Counted from the stretch's first letter, positions 45,978 through 56,489 are shown. The stretch is DNA of 64,000 bases from Mesorhizobium sp. M1B.F.Ca.ET.045.04.1.1 (GCF_003952465.1 NZ_CP034448.1:7603001-7667000), one strand, 5' to 3'. Notes: generated by a model from the letters alone, not told the origin. Made by a program: numbers and translations.

Positions 45978-47735
45978 GGGGATCTTCCGCATATTTGGTG
46001 CAGGTGCCGGGATTCACGGGCGGTGCGAATGAGTCCATAGAGTCGGAATCGCAGTCGACGCCGGTGATTCGCCCGTGCTCCATGCCTTCCGCTCTCTGGT
46101 CTCGACCGAGCTTTCGATTGTCCAATTTCCTCCACGGGCCGACAAGGTGGTGCTTGTAGCCCGGCCGAAGGCGACAGAATCGTGCTGTCCCTCCTGCGGC
46201 TGCCGAACCGGCCGCGTCCACAGCCACTACATGCGCCGGGTGGCTGATCTGCCGTGGCAGGGACGGGTTGTCGAAATCCGGCTTCACGCCAGGCGGTTCC
46301 GTTGCGCCGATCCGCAATGCGGTCAGCGGATCTTTACGGAACGATTGCCGGAAACGGTGCAGCCGAGAGCGAGACGCACCGCCCGCCTCGGCGAGAGCCA
46401 TCTGGCGATTGGCTTCGCGGTCGGTGGCGAATCCGGCTCGCGCCTGTCGCGCAAACTGGCCATGCCGGTAAGCGGCGACACGCTGCTGCGGATGATCCGC
46501 GCAGCCGGGTTCGAGCCGCCGGCCGCGCCGCGGGTGGTCGGCATCGACGACTGGGCCTGGCGCAAGGGGCAGCGCTACGGAACGATCATCTGCGATCTGG
46601 AGCGCAACCGCGTGCTCGATCTGTTGCCGGACCGAAATGCCAACACGGTCGCGTCATGGCTGAAACGTCATCCTGGCATCGAAGTCATCGCTCGCGATCG
46701 CGCCGGCGTTTATGCTGACGGCGCCCGTCGCGATGCTCCCGATGCAACGCAGGTCGCCGACCGCTGGCATCTTCTCCAGAACCTGGGCGAAGCGTTGCGT
46801 CTGGCCCTCGGCCGCCATCGCAAAGCGGTCAGTGCCGCCGGAAAGGCGATGATGGCCGAGATGAGTGGCGATGACGACGCCAATCCGGAACCATCAGTGG
46901 AGACTTCCCCGAAGCTTGATGGCCTGCGCCGGTCGCGCCGCATCAGCGCAGTGAACTCTATGCTGAAGTCCTTGATTTGCGGACGACCGGCATGTCGCCA
47001 CGACAGATCGCGCCCCGGACCGGCATGAGCGTGAGAACGGTCGAGCGCTGGCTTGCAGCGGGCGGGGAGCCCGAGCACCGGCGCCCGCCCGCGCGCTCGG
47101 TTCTCATGGATCCTTTCCAGGAGTATCTCGAAGGACGCTGGCAGGAAGGCCAACGCAACGGGTTGCACCTGTGGAGCGAAATCAAGCGCCGCGGCTTTGC
47201 AGGCAGCAAGGCGACCGTCTACAGGTGGACGGCCGCCCGCCACCAGTGCTCATCGGCCGCTCCGCCAAATGCGCGATGGCGGTCGCCGTCGCGCCGAAAC
47301 TGTGCATGGCTGCTGAGCGAAGACCCGACTTTGCTCGATGAGCAGACCGAGCAATTCTTGGGCCATCTCTATGACTGCGCGCCGGAGCTCTTGAAGGCGG
47401 GTGACCTGGCTCGACGTTTCGCTGCACTGATACGCGGTAACGATGATGCTGTCCTCGAGCAATGGATCGAGGAAGCCACGGACAGCGAACTGGCTTCCCT
47501 TGCAGCAGGCATCGGCCGTGACATTGCGGCTGTTCGGGCCGCCATCACTCAGCCCTGGAGCACCAGTCCCGTCGAGGGACATATCAACCGTCTCAAGACC
47601 ATCAAACGCCAGATGTATGGGCGCTCCGGGTATGCGCTGCTGAGAAACAGGCTGCTGGCAGCCGCCTAACGACCGTAGAAACAGACGGGGCAACCAAGGG
47701 AACGCCGCCCCTGCACCAAATATGCGGAAGATCCC
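45978..47735 (+). mobile_element. ISL3-family insertion sequence with 26-bp perfect ends
   Basis: The ends GGGATCTTCCGCATATTTGG (continuing TGCAGG) at 45978-46003 and their exact reverse complement at 47710-47735 bound a 1,758-bp element that holds one ISL3-type transposase gene. No matching 8-bp target duplication is visible in the flanks. Perfect ends suggest a fairly recent arrival. Confidence 0.9.
46075..47669 (+). pseudogene. ISL3 transposase, frameshifted
   Basis: From a GTG at 46075 the first frame has the zinc-finger part (CCPSCGCRTGRVHSHYMRRV, FRCADPQCGQRIF) and the catalytic VVGIDDWAWRKGQRYGTIIC and QVADRWHLLQNLGEALR. The second frame starts near 46955 (YAEVLDLRTTGMSPRQIA) and ends WSTSPVEGHINRLKTIKRQM, which contains the last catalytic Glu. 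One or two shifts separate the halves, so the element is probably not self-mobile. Confidence 0.85.
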
Positions 47736-47774
47736 AATCAGGATGAGAATGCCGGCGGATTGGAACGCAGGGAG

Positions 47775-48345
47775 GGCGTAGCCCGACTGGAGTTTCAATC
47801 CGCCGGCGGCACGTTCCTTTCGGGGGGCGTTTGTCTGGTGATCACGGTCGGCCGGGTATGCCGGTGGTTTTTCCTATTGGGGAGGAATCACTTTGTGCCC
47901 GGCCGCCACGTAACCGATCACCAGATGAGGCTTTTCATGAAGTTCCGTCAGACCAATACGACGGCCGTCGCGGCGGCGAAGGCGTCGATCAGCATCGCCA
48001 CGGCCTATCGCCTCGAGAAGGATTCGAGGCGGCCGTCACAAAGGAAGACGCCGCGGGAACGACGCCGTCCTGATCCGCTCGGCGATATTTTCGGTGCCGA
48101 GGTCGTGCCGATGTTGCAAGCGGCGCCCAACCTTCGATCCGTCGCCATCTTCGACGAGATGATCCGGCGTCATCCCGAACTTGGGGCCGGCATTCGCCGG
48201 ACACTGGAGCGGCGCATCCGCTCACGCCCGGGAAGACCTGACCCGCCGCTACGAGGAACTGTGTGGCCACTACGGCATGACGGCGACCCGCAACAATGCC
48301 GGCCTCGCGCGCCGGCGGCACCATCTTTCCGCGTTACTGCGAGGC
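47775..48345 (+). mobile_element. IS21-family istA fragment
   Basis: Reads GRHVTDHQMRLFMKFRQTNT, AVAAAKASISIATAYRLEKD and PMLQAAPNLRSVAIFDEMIR, the N-terminal HTH of IstA, then shifts and ends with a short piece resembling IS21 3' sequence (TATRNNAGLARRRHH). The catalytic domain and istB are missing. Its 3' edge overlaps the end of the HAD gene. Confidence 0.7.
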
Positions 48346-50943
48346 GCCTAGCCTTCGCGGCGGATCAGATGCCCTCAAAACCAATGGGCGAAAGATCACA
48401 TGATAGTAATGAGGCGTTTTGAACTGCTGCAAATCAACGGGACATATTGTCGCGACACTTGCCTGTGACAGGCACTGGTAAATCTCTCCCTCCCGGTTGA
48501 TTTCTTCCAGATCGAGAGAGCTCGACACATCACTACACACCCTTCTTGCGTTATCTAAAAGTCGTATACCCTCTATCTGCAACCATACGTAGCGCTCTCC
48601 CAGAAGCATTTTCAAACTGGTGCCGCTTTCATATGGCAGCATAATGGAGAAATATCCGTCATGCAGATGGTGCGCTCTAAGCAAGAAGACCTTGGACTCT
48701 CGTATGCTCCCTATCGAGACTTTCAGAGGTGAAAACCGCACATTCATATCTTCTGGTCTTAGATCAAGTTGAAATCGTTTTTGCACCAGACCGCTGAAGG
48801 CGAAGTCAAGCCCCAAGCTGCGCGCTTCAAATGCACCCAGCCGATAAGGTGAGGGCAGGCACCTTACATTCTTCCAAGCACTGTCTAGATCATAGAGCGT
48901 CTTCGTGCCATCAGGCCCCATAAACTTGTCGTTCTGGAAGCCCTTGAAATATTCCAACTCCGCTTCGGTAGGCATGTAGCCATGACGAAATAGAGCTGCG
49001 TGGGCGGCCCGCTGCAAAATAGACAACTCGTGCGTCACACCAGACTTCGTAAAAAACAATCTCGCATCGTTGATGAACCGCAAGCATTCATCTTGAACTT
49101 TGGCAACCTTATCGTACTGCCTCTCGCTAAGTTTGATCTCATCGAGAACTGGCTCGCCGTCCAAATCATAGTCTACAACCATTCCTTCCTTTAGGATGCA
49201 ACATTGCTCAAATAGATCATATTTCCAACAAGACGTAGTAATAAGTGCTTTTCCGTTCGCAGGGCGGTAAGGTTCGTCGGAACCCACCAGATAGCGTCCA
49301 AGTATTTCCACCTTCAATTCTTCTTTGAATGTCCGAGTCAAATATTCCTGCGTTCTGCCGTAAATGCCTTGGTCCGCCAAAATAATGGTATCGCCTTCCT
49401 CTACCTCCAGCTCCTTTGATATATATCGCATTAAGCGGGCACGCAAATCAGAGGAGTTCTTGAATATCAACTCCAACACATCGTCGTCGCGCAGCAACTG
49501 ATGGAATGCCGTTTTCGGCTCGGCAGATTGATTGGCGATCCGTATTAATAATTCAGTCACTTCCGGCGGAAGCAGAAGCTGTTTTGCAGTGGTATGGAAA
49601 TCGTCAACTTGGTGTTCGATATCGCTGATGTAATAATCGACATCGGCGCGGGTTTTGAAAGAGGCCGCAATAGCAAGAAATTTGCGGATTCGTACCAGTT
49701 TGCCGACGGGCTCGCGCGCATAGGCCTCACACGCAGCCGAAAGAAGATAAGCGTCACGCAACAGAAAGAAGACTTTTACTCGCTTGCCCTGCTGTTTTAG
49801 TGCCTCCACCTCGTCCATAAGAAAACGGGCATAGGCGTATAGCACCGGGCCAAACGACATGTAGCCGATCAGCGTCTCAGGCGAGTACGGCTTCAGGTTC
49901 GCTACAGAAAAAATTGGTCGAAATGGACTATAGCATGGCAGAACAACTGATTCCGGTGCTGCCTGATCGAGTACAATCAACGATGATGCCGCGTGCTGTA
50001 GGCGCAAGAAGTTTTCGACCTCACGATCAAACTGCAGGAAATGCAGCGCACGTACTCCCAATTTCCGTGGCGCTTGCGCATCGGCTACATCATTATCGCC
50101 GATGTGGAGTAGTTGCGATGCGGGCACGCCACAATCCTTGATTACAATTGGAAAAAGGGCATCGCTCTTCGACGTCCCATAATCGACAGAGCAGTAAATC
50201 TTGCTAATTGACTGCATAACGTCCTCAGGCAAATGCCGAGCCAAGAGGCGCCGTAACTCATCTTCGCGCAAATACGTATCGCTCACGATGATAATTTTGA
50301 TACCACGGGCGTTTGCCAGCCTGATCAGTTCTACGTACGGTGAGAATGCAAAACAAACATCCATTTCAGTTCGGATTTCCGCCTCGGCCAATAGCTCCCG
50401 TTCCTCACCAGAAAGCGATGTAAAAAACCGATAGATATCACCGAGATCGATCTCCCTCGATCCGTTCTCTAATGGCTTCGCTCGATACGCACGCGCAGCA
50501 GCGCTAACGCGTTGGTGAGGAGCTATCCCTAACCTTCGCGCGACGGGATTATCGGCCAGCACGGCAAAAACGTCCTTAGGTGTCGCTGTCTTGCGCCATA
50601 GCAACGTATCGAAACAGTCAAGCGAGAGTACCTTTACTGAATCCCCAAAATCGTCAAGAATTGTGAGAATCTCGTGAACATTGATTTTCGTCCTGTGGTG
50701 AGTATCACGCATGTTGCTCGGGAGCAGGCAATCCTCCGGTTTGCGCCGTTGGGTGGTCTTTCCTGTCAGACTACCCCCGCCTACCATCGCGTCAGGGTAG
50801 AGGTCGTCTCCGGGAAGACGCGTCAAGATCTCGCCAAACGGGTCATGACCCAACAGATTTTCCAAACGGAACTTGTCGGAAGACTGTTGGTCACCATTGG
50901 TTTGCCTTATCTTGGCGGTTAATCGCTCCAGTATATGCTGCAT
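48334..50943 (-). CDS. large HAD-superfamily protein (COG5610-like)
   Basis: 869 residues from ATG 50943, which has AAGGAGATACC upstream; the frame extends further but without a better start. Residues about 100-320 form a HAD hydrolase: VLSLDCFDTLLWRK (motif I, D109), IIIVSDTYL (motif II) and LHIGDNDVADAQAPRKLG (motif IV). The remaining 550 residues (for example KVFFLLRDAYLLSAACEAYA and ADQGIYGRTQEYLTRTF) resemble the long C-terminal part of COG5610 proteins found in surface-polysaccharide clusters. The last residues (RRLGASQ) are encoded by IS21 DNA, so the natural end may be altered. The gene has A+T-richer codon use than its neighbours, a sign of transfer. Confidence 0.8.
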   Translation of the reverse strand: MQHILERLTAKIRQTNGDQQSSDKFRLENLLGHDPFGEILTRLPGDDLYPDAMVGGGSLTGKTTQRRKPEDCLLPSNMRDTHHRTKINVHEILTILDDFGDSVKVLSLDCFDTLLWRKTATPKDVFAVLADNPVARRLGIAPHQRVSAAARAYRAKPLENGSREIDLGDIYRFFTSLSGEERELLAEAEIRTEMDVCFAFSPYVELIRLANARGIKIIIVSDTYLREDELRRLLARHLPEDVMQSISKIYCSVDYGTSKSDALFPIVIKDCGVPASQLLHIGDNDVADAQAPRKLGVRALHFLQFDREVENFLRLQHAASSLIVLDQAAPESVVLPCYSPFRPIFSVANLKPYSPETLIGYMSFGPVLYAYARFLMDEVEALKQQGKRVKVFFLLRDAYLLSAACEAYAREPVGKLVRIRKFLAIAASFKTRADVDYYISDIEHQVDDFHTTAKQLLLPPEVTELLIRIANQSAEPKTAFHQLLRDDDVLELIFKNSSDLRARLMRYISKELEVEEGDTIILADQGIYGRTQEYLTRTFKEELKVEILGRYLVGSDEPYRPANGKALITTSCWKYDLFEQCCILKEGMVVDYDLDGEPVLDEIKLSERQYDKVAKVQDECLRFINDARLFFTKSGVTHELSILQRAAHAALFRHGYMPTEAELEYFKGFQNDKFMGPDGTKTLYDLDSAWKNVRCLPSPYRLGAFEARSLGLDFAFSGLVQKRFQLDLRPEDMNVRFSPLKVSIGSIRESKVFLLRAHHLHDGYFSIMLPYESGTSLKMLLGERYVWLQIEGIRLLDNARRVCSDVSSSLDLEEINREGEIYQCLSQASVATICPVDLQQFKTPHYYHVIFRPLVLRASDPPRRLGASQ

Positions 50944-51529
50944 ATGGTATCTCCTTCGCGCGAGCGTAATCTTCCTGGGGGAGAACTTCTCACTTGATGT
51001 GCAAGCACTGGCGTCGCGCAACACATCAATGAACGTTCCAAAATTCATGCCAGCCGGCTGATCGAGTCAAGGAAGACTTTTTTCGTTGCTTTTCAGACGT
51101 TTAGGCTGAGCGGCACAAGAGAATGGTTAAATAGCTCTTTTGTGCCGAATCCGACAAACCTGACAGAGTCGGGGCCTGGTCCGACCGCCATGGCACATCG
51201 GCAAATCGCAGCAGCGTTGCGTGCGTTAAGTTTATGTAGAAATCACCTGATGATGTGGTCGTCCGCCACGGCACGGCACACCGTTACCAACTCAGACGCC
51301 AAGCACGGCGGGTTTTGGAGTATGTCTGCCACCGACTGGGGCATTCGTATGGCGTGTCATTTCGCCCTCGCCAAGGAACTGACCCGCAGTTCCTTGGCGA
51401 TGCCAGCAGCGTACGCCATCGGCATAGCCGGCGCGCCGCCACAGGCCGGCACCGATGAAGGCGGCCACCAAACCATATTCAAGCTTTTCGCCCAGCGTTT
51501 GATGATTTCGGCAGCTTCCAACGCCCTTC
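50944..51529. other. upstream region of the HAD gene
   Basis: Contains the leader of the HAD gene and otherwise only chance-like frames. 51060-51140 is A+T-rich and may hold its promoter. No regulator box is recognised. Confidence 0.4.
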
Positions 51530-51650
51530 CGGTCGGCCCAGGCGAGAAGGGCGTTCGAGGTGAACTCTCTGCCATAGCGCCTACGGATGAAGGATCGGCG
51601 GCGACCAAGAGAGCGGTGCGCGCAGCTTTTCGCTGCAGGCGCGCACGCAC
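51530..51650 (-). mobile_element. IS3-family transposase scrap
   Basis: The minus strand reads RRYGREFTSNALLAWADRKG, the integrase-core segment containing the second Asp of IS3-family OrfB (usually D-N/Y-G-x-E-F). Both sides are unrelated. Confidence 0.45.
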
Positions 51651-51728
51651 GGCTGTTGAGACGGCCATGGCTAGTCAAAGTTTCTCTAGAATGTGAATGT
51701 ACACAACCCATTCCGGAGGTACCGACCA

Positions 51729-52412
51729 TGCCCACTTTAGATTCTACACCCGCCGCCGCGGTGCTGGTGGCGATCGACATTGCCAAGGTGCGCAATGAAG
51801 TCTGATCGAAGCACCAAGCCACAAGCGCCGGCGTCGGCTTTTGGTCCTCAACACCCGTTGCTGAGCACGACCATCTGATCGAAATGCTGCAGGCGTGCGC
51901 CGCCCTGTGGTCTGCGCCTTTGACGCGACGGGAACTGTCACCGGCCGATAGCATGGCGCCTGGCTGAAGCCGGTTTTGAGGTGCGGCTCGTGTCGTCGCT
52001 GGCGCTGGCCCGAACACGAGAAGCGTTGCACAACGGCTGGGACAAGAACGATCCAAAGGATGCCAGGCGATCCTGAACATGCTCAGGATCCAGGCGACAC
52101 AGGCCTACCCTGATCCGCTGAGCGCCGGCATCAACGACCTGCAAGAGCCGTCGAAGACCCATGAAGCGATCGCCAGGGCCGAGACCGAGATCCAGGACCA
52201 TATCCTGATGCACTACCTGCCGATGCATTTTCCCGACATAGATCGCTTCCGGGGGAACAGCCGCAGCGATTGGCTTTTCGCCTTCCTCCGTGCCTTTCCG
52301 ACCCCGGCAAGCACGTAAATGTCCGTTAGGATCTGTGTCTTGCTGACTTTGCGGCCGACGACGTCCCACGCTGCTGTTACAAACTCCTCCTTCGTCAGCG
52401 CCGTGATGGGCC
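51729..52412 (+). mobile_element. IS110-family transposase remnant with an internal inverted piece
   Basis: Reads AAAVLVAIDIAKVRNEV, then in other frames LIEAPSHKRRRRLLVLNT, RLAEAGFEVRLVSSLALART, NDPKDARRILNMLRIQATQA and WLFAFLRAFPTPAS to about 52310. The next stretch of the same protein (ITALTKEEFVTAAWDVVGRK, VSKTQILTDIY) is present on the opposite strand at 52311-52412. At least three frameshifts are also present. Confidence 0.7.
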
Positions 52413-52414
52413 GA

Positions 52415-52965
52415 CGAGCTGTTGCGGCACATCCAGGATTATCGGCTCCTGCGCCAGATGGCCGAAATGGTTGCCTCGATAAGCGCTATCGGCAAACACC
52501 TCGCCGGGATCGTCCGGCAGAGCATCAGGACCGGCCTTGCCATCGTTGATGTTGGCAGGCGTGACTGCGATCTCCTCGACCAGAGCCGTGTCAGCGTCGG
52601 CGCCGACATGGGCTTTGAAGCCATGAACCGCTGGCCGGCCCTTATGCTGGACCCAATGGCCCTCTGCATCATCCTCACTGGCCGAGGCGATGATCGTCGC
52701 ATCGACAAGCGTGCCGGTCTTCACACGGATCGCTTTGACCTTGAGCTGGCGGGTGATCTCGTCGAACAGGGTCTTGTCCAGACCATGTGCCACAAGGGCT
52801 GTACGAAACCGCACGATGCCGCCGCCCACGAGCCGATCGGCCCTCTCGATGATTTGGGGGACCCTCGTTATCGACAAGCCATGTTCCGGCGCCAGGTCGA
52901 CGAAGCGCTCGGCCACGGCCTGTTCGGTCAGGCCCGGCATGACGATGGGCCGAGACGAGCGGTCG
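52415..52965 (-). mobile_element. IS5-family transposase fragment
   Basis: QAVAERFVDLAPEHGLSITR, GIVRFRTALVAHGLDKTLFD, KTGTLVDATIIASASEDDAE and EVFADSAYRGNHF match the DDE-type IS5 family, including the first catalytic Asp (VDATI) and the second (ADSAY). The N-terminal part is replaced by IS481 sequence; the C-terminus is missing. Confidence 0.8.
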
Positions 52966-53140
52966 ACCATGCCGGCCCGCCCTTCGGTCTTATAACGCTC
53001 CGACCTAGCGCGCCACGATCTTCGCCGACACGCCATAGACGCGCGCCGCATGGGCTTTGGAAAAAGCGCCTTCTATCACCAACAGCGCCATCTCCTCTCG
53101 ACGCAGCGGCGTGAGACGGGCATTCTTGTGGATGTTCATT
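52966..53140 (-). mobile_element. IS481-family transposase N-terminal fragment
   Basis: MNIHKNARLTPLRREEMALL, FSKAHAARVYGVSAKIVAR and, after a shift, RYKTEGRAGMVDRSSRP form the helix-turn-helix leader of IS481-type transposases. It is joined in frame to an IS5 catalytic domain, giving a hybrid reading frame (52395-53051). Confidence 0.75.
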
Positions 53141-53227
53141 CGGACCCTCCGGTGGATGCTGAAGCCTGGCAACTCCAGTCTCCTCGGTCCGGTCCGAATG
53201 GACAACCTCCCGAAAGCTCACAACTAG

Positions 53228-53490
53228 ATGGTTGTTCATGCCGGGTCGATCAACCGAGACCATGTACATATGCTCGTGTCGATCCCGCCGAGCCTGTCGG
53301 TGGCGCGCGCCGTGCAGCACCTGAAAGGGCGCAGCTCGCACAAGCTGCTGAGCGAGTTTGCGATATTGCGTAGGCGCTACTGGGGCCAGCATCTGTGGGC
53401 GAGGGGCTATTGGGTTACCACGAGCGGCAACGTAACGGACGAGATGTGGATGGAGTATATCAAGAAAGGCGGTGGAGCATTCACAAAGGC
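53228..53490 (+). mobile_element. IS200/IS605-type TnpA fragment
   Basis: GSINRDHVHMLVSIPPSLSV contains the HUH motif (HVH), followed by QHLKGRSSHKLLSEFAILRR, WARGYWVTTSGNVTDEMWME and YIKKGG with the likely nucleophile Tyr. The first third of the protein is missing. Confidence 0.8.
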
Positions 53491-53743
53491 TTCGACCAGG
53501 GCGACGTTCCTATCGACGGTCGGGCTAAACCCCCAACAGGCTCGCAGCTTTTCGATCATTCCGTACAATCAGCGAACTCCTGTTCTGATCGATGCGGCCG
53601 ATGGTGAGGTCTATCGGGCCGATGTTGATCTGATCTTCCGGGTCGCGACCACCGGCAGGCGCCGCCAATATCACATCCCGGACCAGCCGCCGGTCTCTGC
53701 CGAGGCAATGCTGTCTCGGGAGAAATGGCACAAGTTAAGCTGA
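53491..53743 (+). CDS. unrecognised tail fused to the IS200 fragment
   Basis: The frame continues without a break for another 84 residues (ARSFSIIPYNQRTPVLIDAA, DLIFRVATTGRRRQYHIPDQ) that do not belong to TnpA. They may be the end of another protein joined by recombination, since the composition is protein-like. Function is unknown. Confidence 0.3.
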
Positions 53744-54090
53744 CGGCGCGGCGCTGAAGGTCGGCTGACATGTTTGTTCGCGGCCGTTGCGGATGGTCAT
53801 AAGCACCATGGCCTGTCGTCGGGCGCCAGATCGGCTGCAGGCTTAAGCAGTACGACATCCAGATGGAACGCCTGCTATCCGATGTCGGAGCTACGACATT
53901 CTGTCCGGCACGCGACACGTGCCAGACGGGATAACCAAGACAAATCAGCACTGGGCGTTTGGCACGCGTTTTGAACGCGTCACCTGGTCAAGGGTCAGCG
54001 CCATGGCTCGCTCCGTCGAATCTTCGTAACGACAGTGCCAGCCGACAATATTGGTTCCGTGCGGCGGTGGTGCAGAAAAGGCGATTTACA
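53744..54090. other. gene-free stretch before the methyltransferase
   Basis: No supported gene. It includes the leader of the methyltransferase (AAAAGGCG before 54091). Confidence 0.4.
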
Positions 54091-54786
54091 ATGAACATTC
54101 GAAATTTGACGAAACTGGCCAATACGCTCGGAACTGACAAGGGCGATGAGGTTTACCACGCCCATGGCTACACCAGCTTTTACTCATTTCTGTTCGAGGA
54201 ATTCCGGCACGAACCTTTCACGATGGTCGAGATTGGACTGCAGCGCGACGACTGTGACGATCCCAAAGAACTGCTTACTCGCAAGGTGGAAGACATACCG
54301 TCGATCAAGACGTGGTTGGAGTTCTTTCCGAAAGCTAACATCGTCGGCTGCGACATTTCAGATTTCAGTGCTTTCAAGATAGAACGCTTTCGTTTCGAGC
54401 AGCTGGACATGGGGGATCCGGCAGCTCTGGAACGCCTTGCCGGCTCACTGCCGCCCGTAAGGATCATCATCGATGATGCCTCGCACGCCGCCTACCATCA
54501 GCAGCTTGCTCTAGCAAAGCTTTTTCCTATCGTCGAACCGGGCGGCTTTTACATCATCGAGGATCTGCATTTCACGCCCCTAACTGCCGCAAGATTGCCT
54601 TCCTGTAACCCGACCGCTGCCGTAGTCGAGACGTTCGAGCACTCGCGCCAGCTCGACATTGCCTTCCTGTCCCCCATCGAGCGCAGAAACCTCGAGACGT
54701 CGATCCGAAAGATGTTCATCCATCGCAACGACAAAGGCGGCGTCAGCCGCTGGGTCATGAAAATGGTCGCGTTTGAAAAGTATTAG
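54091..54786 (+). CDS. class I SAM-dependent methyltransferase
   Basis: 231 residues from ATG 54091. It starts LTKLANTLGTDKGDEVYHAH, then FTMVEIGLQRDD, the SAM-binding first strand and loop, SIKTWLEFFPKANIVGCDIS with the acidic end of strand 2, VRIIIDDASHAAYHQQLALA and GGFYIIEDLHFT. This pattern belongs to methyltransferases of sugar or natural-product pathways (macrocin-O-methyltransferase and cephalosporin-hydroxylase-like group). The frame is intact. It lies alone among IS relics; its pathway partners may have been the HAD gene or the amino-acid genes upstream. Confidence 0.82.
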   Translation: MNIRNLTKLANTLGTDKGDEVYHAHGYTSFYSFLFEEFRHEPFTMVEIGLQRDDCDDPKELLTRKVEDIPSIKTWLEFFPKANIVGCDISDFSAFKIERFRFEQLDMGDPAALERLAGSLPPVRIIIDDASHAAYHQQLALAKLFPIVEPGGFYIIEDLHFTPLTAARLPSCNPTAAVVETFEHSRQLDIAFLSPIERRNLETSIRKMFIHRNDKGGVSRWVMKMVAFEKY

Positions 54787-55077
54787 AGCGCCGAGCACGC
54801 AGCTTCTGCTCGCTAAAGGTGATGATCAGATATTGGTCGAAGCTTCAATCTTTGCATTGATATAGCGTCACTATGCCGCATTTGCAGCATCAGGCTTACG
54901 CATGATGGGGCCGCGCGAGGCCGATACCGCACTTTTCAGACGGCCATGGCTTGGCGTCGACGGATCCGAATTTGTGCTGCCGAGCGGTTGGTCTGGGATG
55001 ATGGGTGGACGGCCCCTTGCGGCATCGAATGTGCCAAACTGGGCTGTGATTAACCCCAGCGGAGGAGACCGTCCGAC

Positions 55078-56099
55078 ATGCAAGCTATCAGATTTGGAAT
55101 CGATTTGGCCAAGAATGTGTTCCAGGTGCACGGGGTGGATACGACTGGGCGGGTGGTGGTACAGCGCCAATTGCAGCGTGCGCAAGTGGTGAAGTTTTTC
55201 GCCGCCCAGCCGCCGGCGCTGATCGGCATGGAGGCCTGTGGCTCGGCCCATTATTGGGCCCGCACGCTCAGCGCGGTCGGCCATGAGGTCAAGCTGATGC
55301 CGCCGGCCTATGTAAAGCCCTATGTCAGGCGCAACAAGAACGATGCCCGCGACGCGGAAGGCTGTTGCGAGGCGGTGAGCCGGCCGAGCATGCGTTTCGT
55401 GCCGGTCAAGACGGTCGAACAGCAATGTGCCCGAGCCCTGCATCGCACGCGTGACCTTCTGGTGCGCCAGCGCACGCAACTGGTCAACGCCATTCGCGGG
55501 CTGCTCTACGAGATGGGTCTGATGAGCGCCAAGGGAGCTGCGGGCATCGAGAACCTGCTGCAGCGCATTGAGACGCAGGAGAAGCCATCCCCGCGGCGTT
55601 GTTGGCCTGCCTGGTGCCTCTGGCCGGACAATGGCGGGCGCTGGATGGCGAGATCGGCAAGCTGGACAAGCAGATCCTGGCTCAGGTCCGGCAAAATCGG
55701 GCAGCCCTGCGGCTGATCAAGGTTCCGAGCGTCGGCCCGATCACGGCACATGCGACCATCGCGGCCATCGGCGATGGCTGTCAGTTCGCCTCGGCCAGAG
55801 ACTTCACCGCCTGGGTGGGCCTGACCCGCAAGAACCATGACACGGGCGGCAAGCACAAATTGACAGGCCATATCAGCCGCGCCGGCGATGCGAGCTTGCG
55901 ACGACTGCTCATTCTCGGCGCCAGTTCCTGGCTGCGTCAGGTCAGGGCCAAGCCCGACAAAGGCTCGCCCTGGATCCGTGGCCTATTGGCCAGGCGGCCG
56001 GTCAGGGTCGCGGTCGTCGCCCAGGCGGCCAAGACCGCCCGCATCATCTGGGCGATGCTGAGCTCGGAACAGGAATACAGGGCACCGGCTGCGGCTTAA
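55078..56099 (+). mobile_element. IS110-family transposase, nearly complete, one frameshift
   Basis: First frame: IRFGIDLAKNVFQVHGVDTT, IGMEACGSAHYWARTLSAVG, RRNKNDARDAEGCCEAVSRP (DEDD residues) and VNAIRGLLYEMGLMSAKGA. Second frame: LRLIKVPSVGPITAHATIAA, FTAWVGLTRKNHDTGGKHKL and RAGDASLRRLLILGASSWLR with the C-terminal nucleophile Ser. A single shift lies near 55590 (EKPSPRRCW against ACLVPLAGQWR). About 340 residues would be restored by one base. No inverted ends were identified, as is usual for IS110. Confidence 0.88.
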
Positions 56100-56489
56100 G
56101 CCGCAATCGAAGGCCCTTAACAGCGTAGGAGCAAAAGGCAGTACGGCAAAATGGTCAGGACCTGGGTCGGGACACTCCGCCTTCGTCATCGCGATACCAA
56201 AAGCGCGCTGGGATGATTGGAACCCGATCCGCGTAACCCTTGAGGGCCAGCGGTCAACAACGCGACCGCATCAAAAGGCCGAATACATGACCGCTCCAGA
56301 CTTGCGCCGTATCTGCTAATTGCCTCTTGCCTAAGAGGGGCCGTCCATACAAGACGAAGAGATTTCGGACGGCGGAGCGGAGAAGATCCACACGAAATGC
56401 TGCAATGAGCCGACCTACCAGAAACCTGTCGCGCTCTCCCGTTCCGGAGGGAGCGGGAAAAAGCTGGGGGCTTTTTTCCCGCTCCCCCA
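56100..56489. other. stretch between IS110 remnants
   Basis: No supported gene. A repeated-looking GGGAGCGGGAAAAAG / CGCTCCCCC area (56448-56490) marks the broken end of the neighbouring IS110 fragment. Confidence 0.35.

Noticed and set aside
47726..47745. Target-site duplication of the ISL3 element
   Set aside because: The 8-bp flanks (left TCAATCTG, right AATCAGGA) do not match, so no duplication is claimed.
52422..53114. 230-residue open frame on the plus strand
   Set aside because: It is antisense to the IS5 and IS481 fragments.
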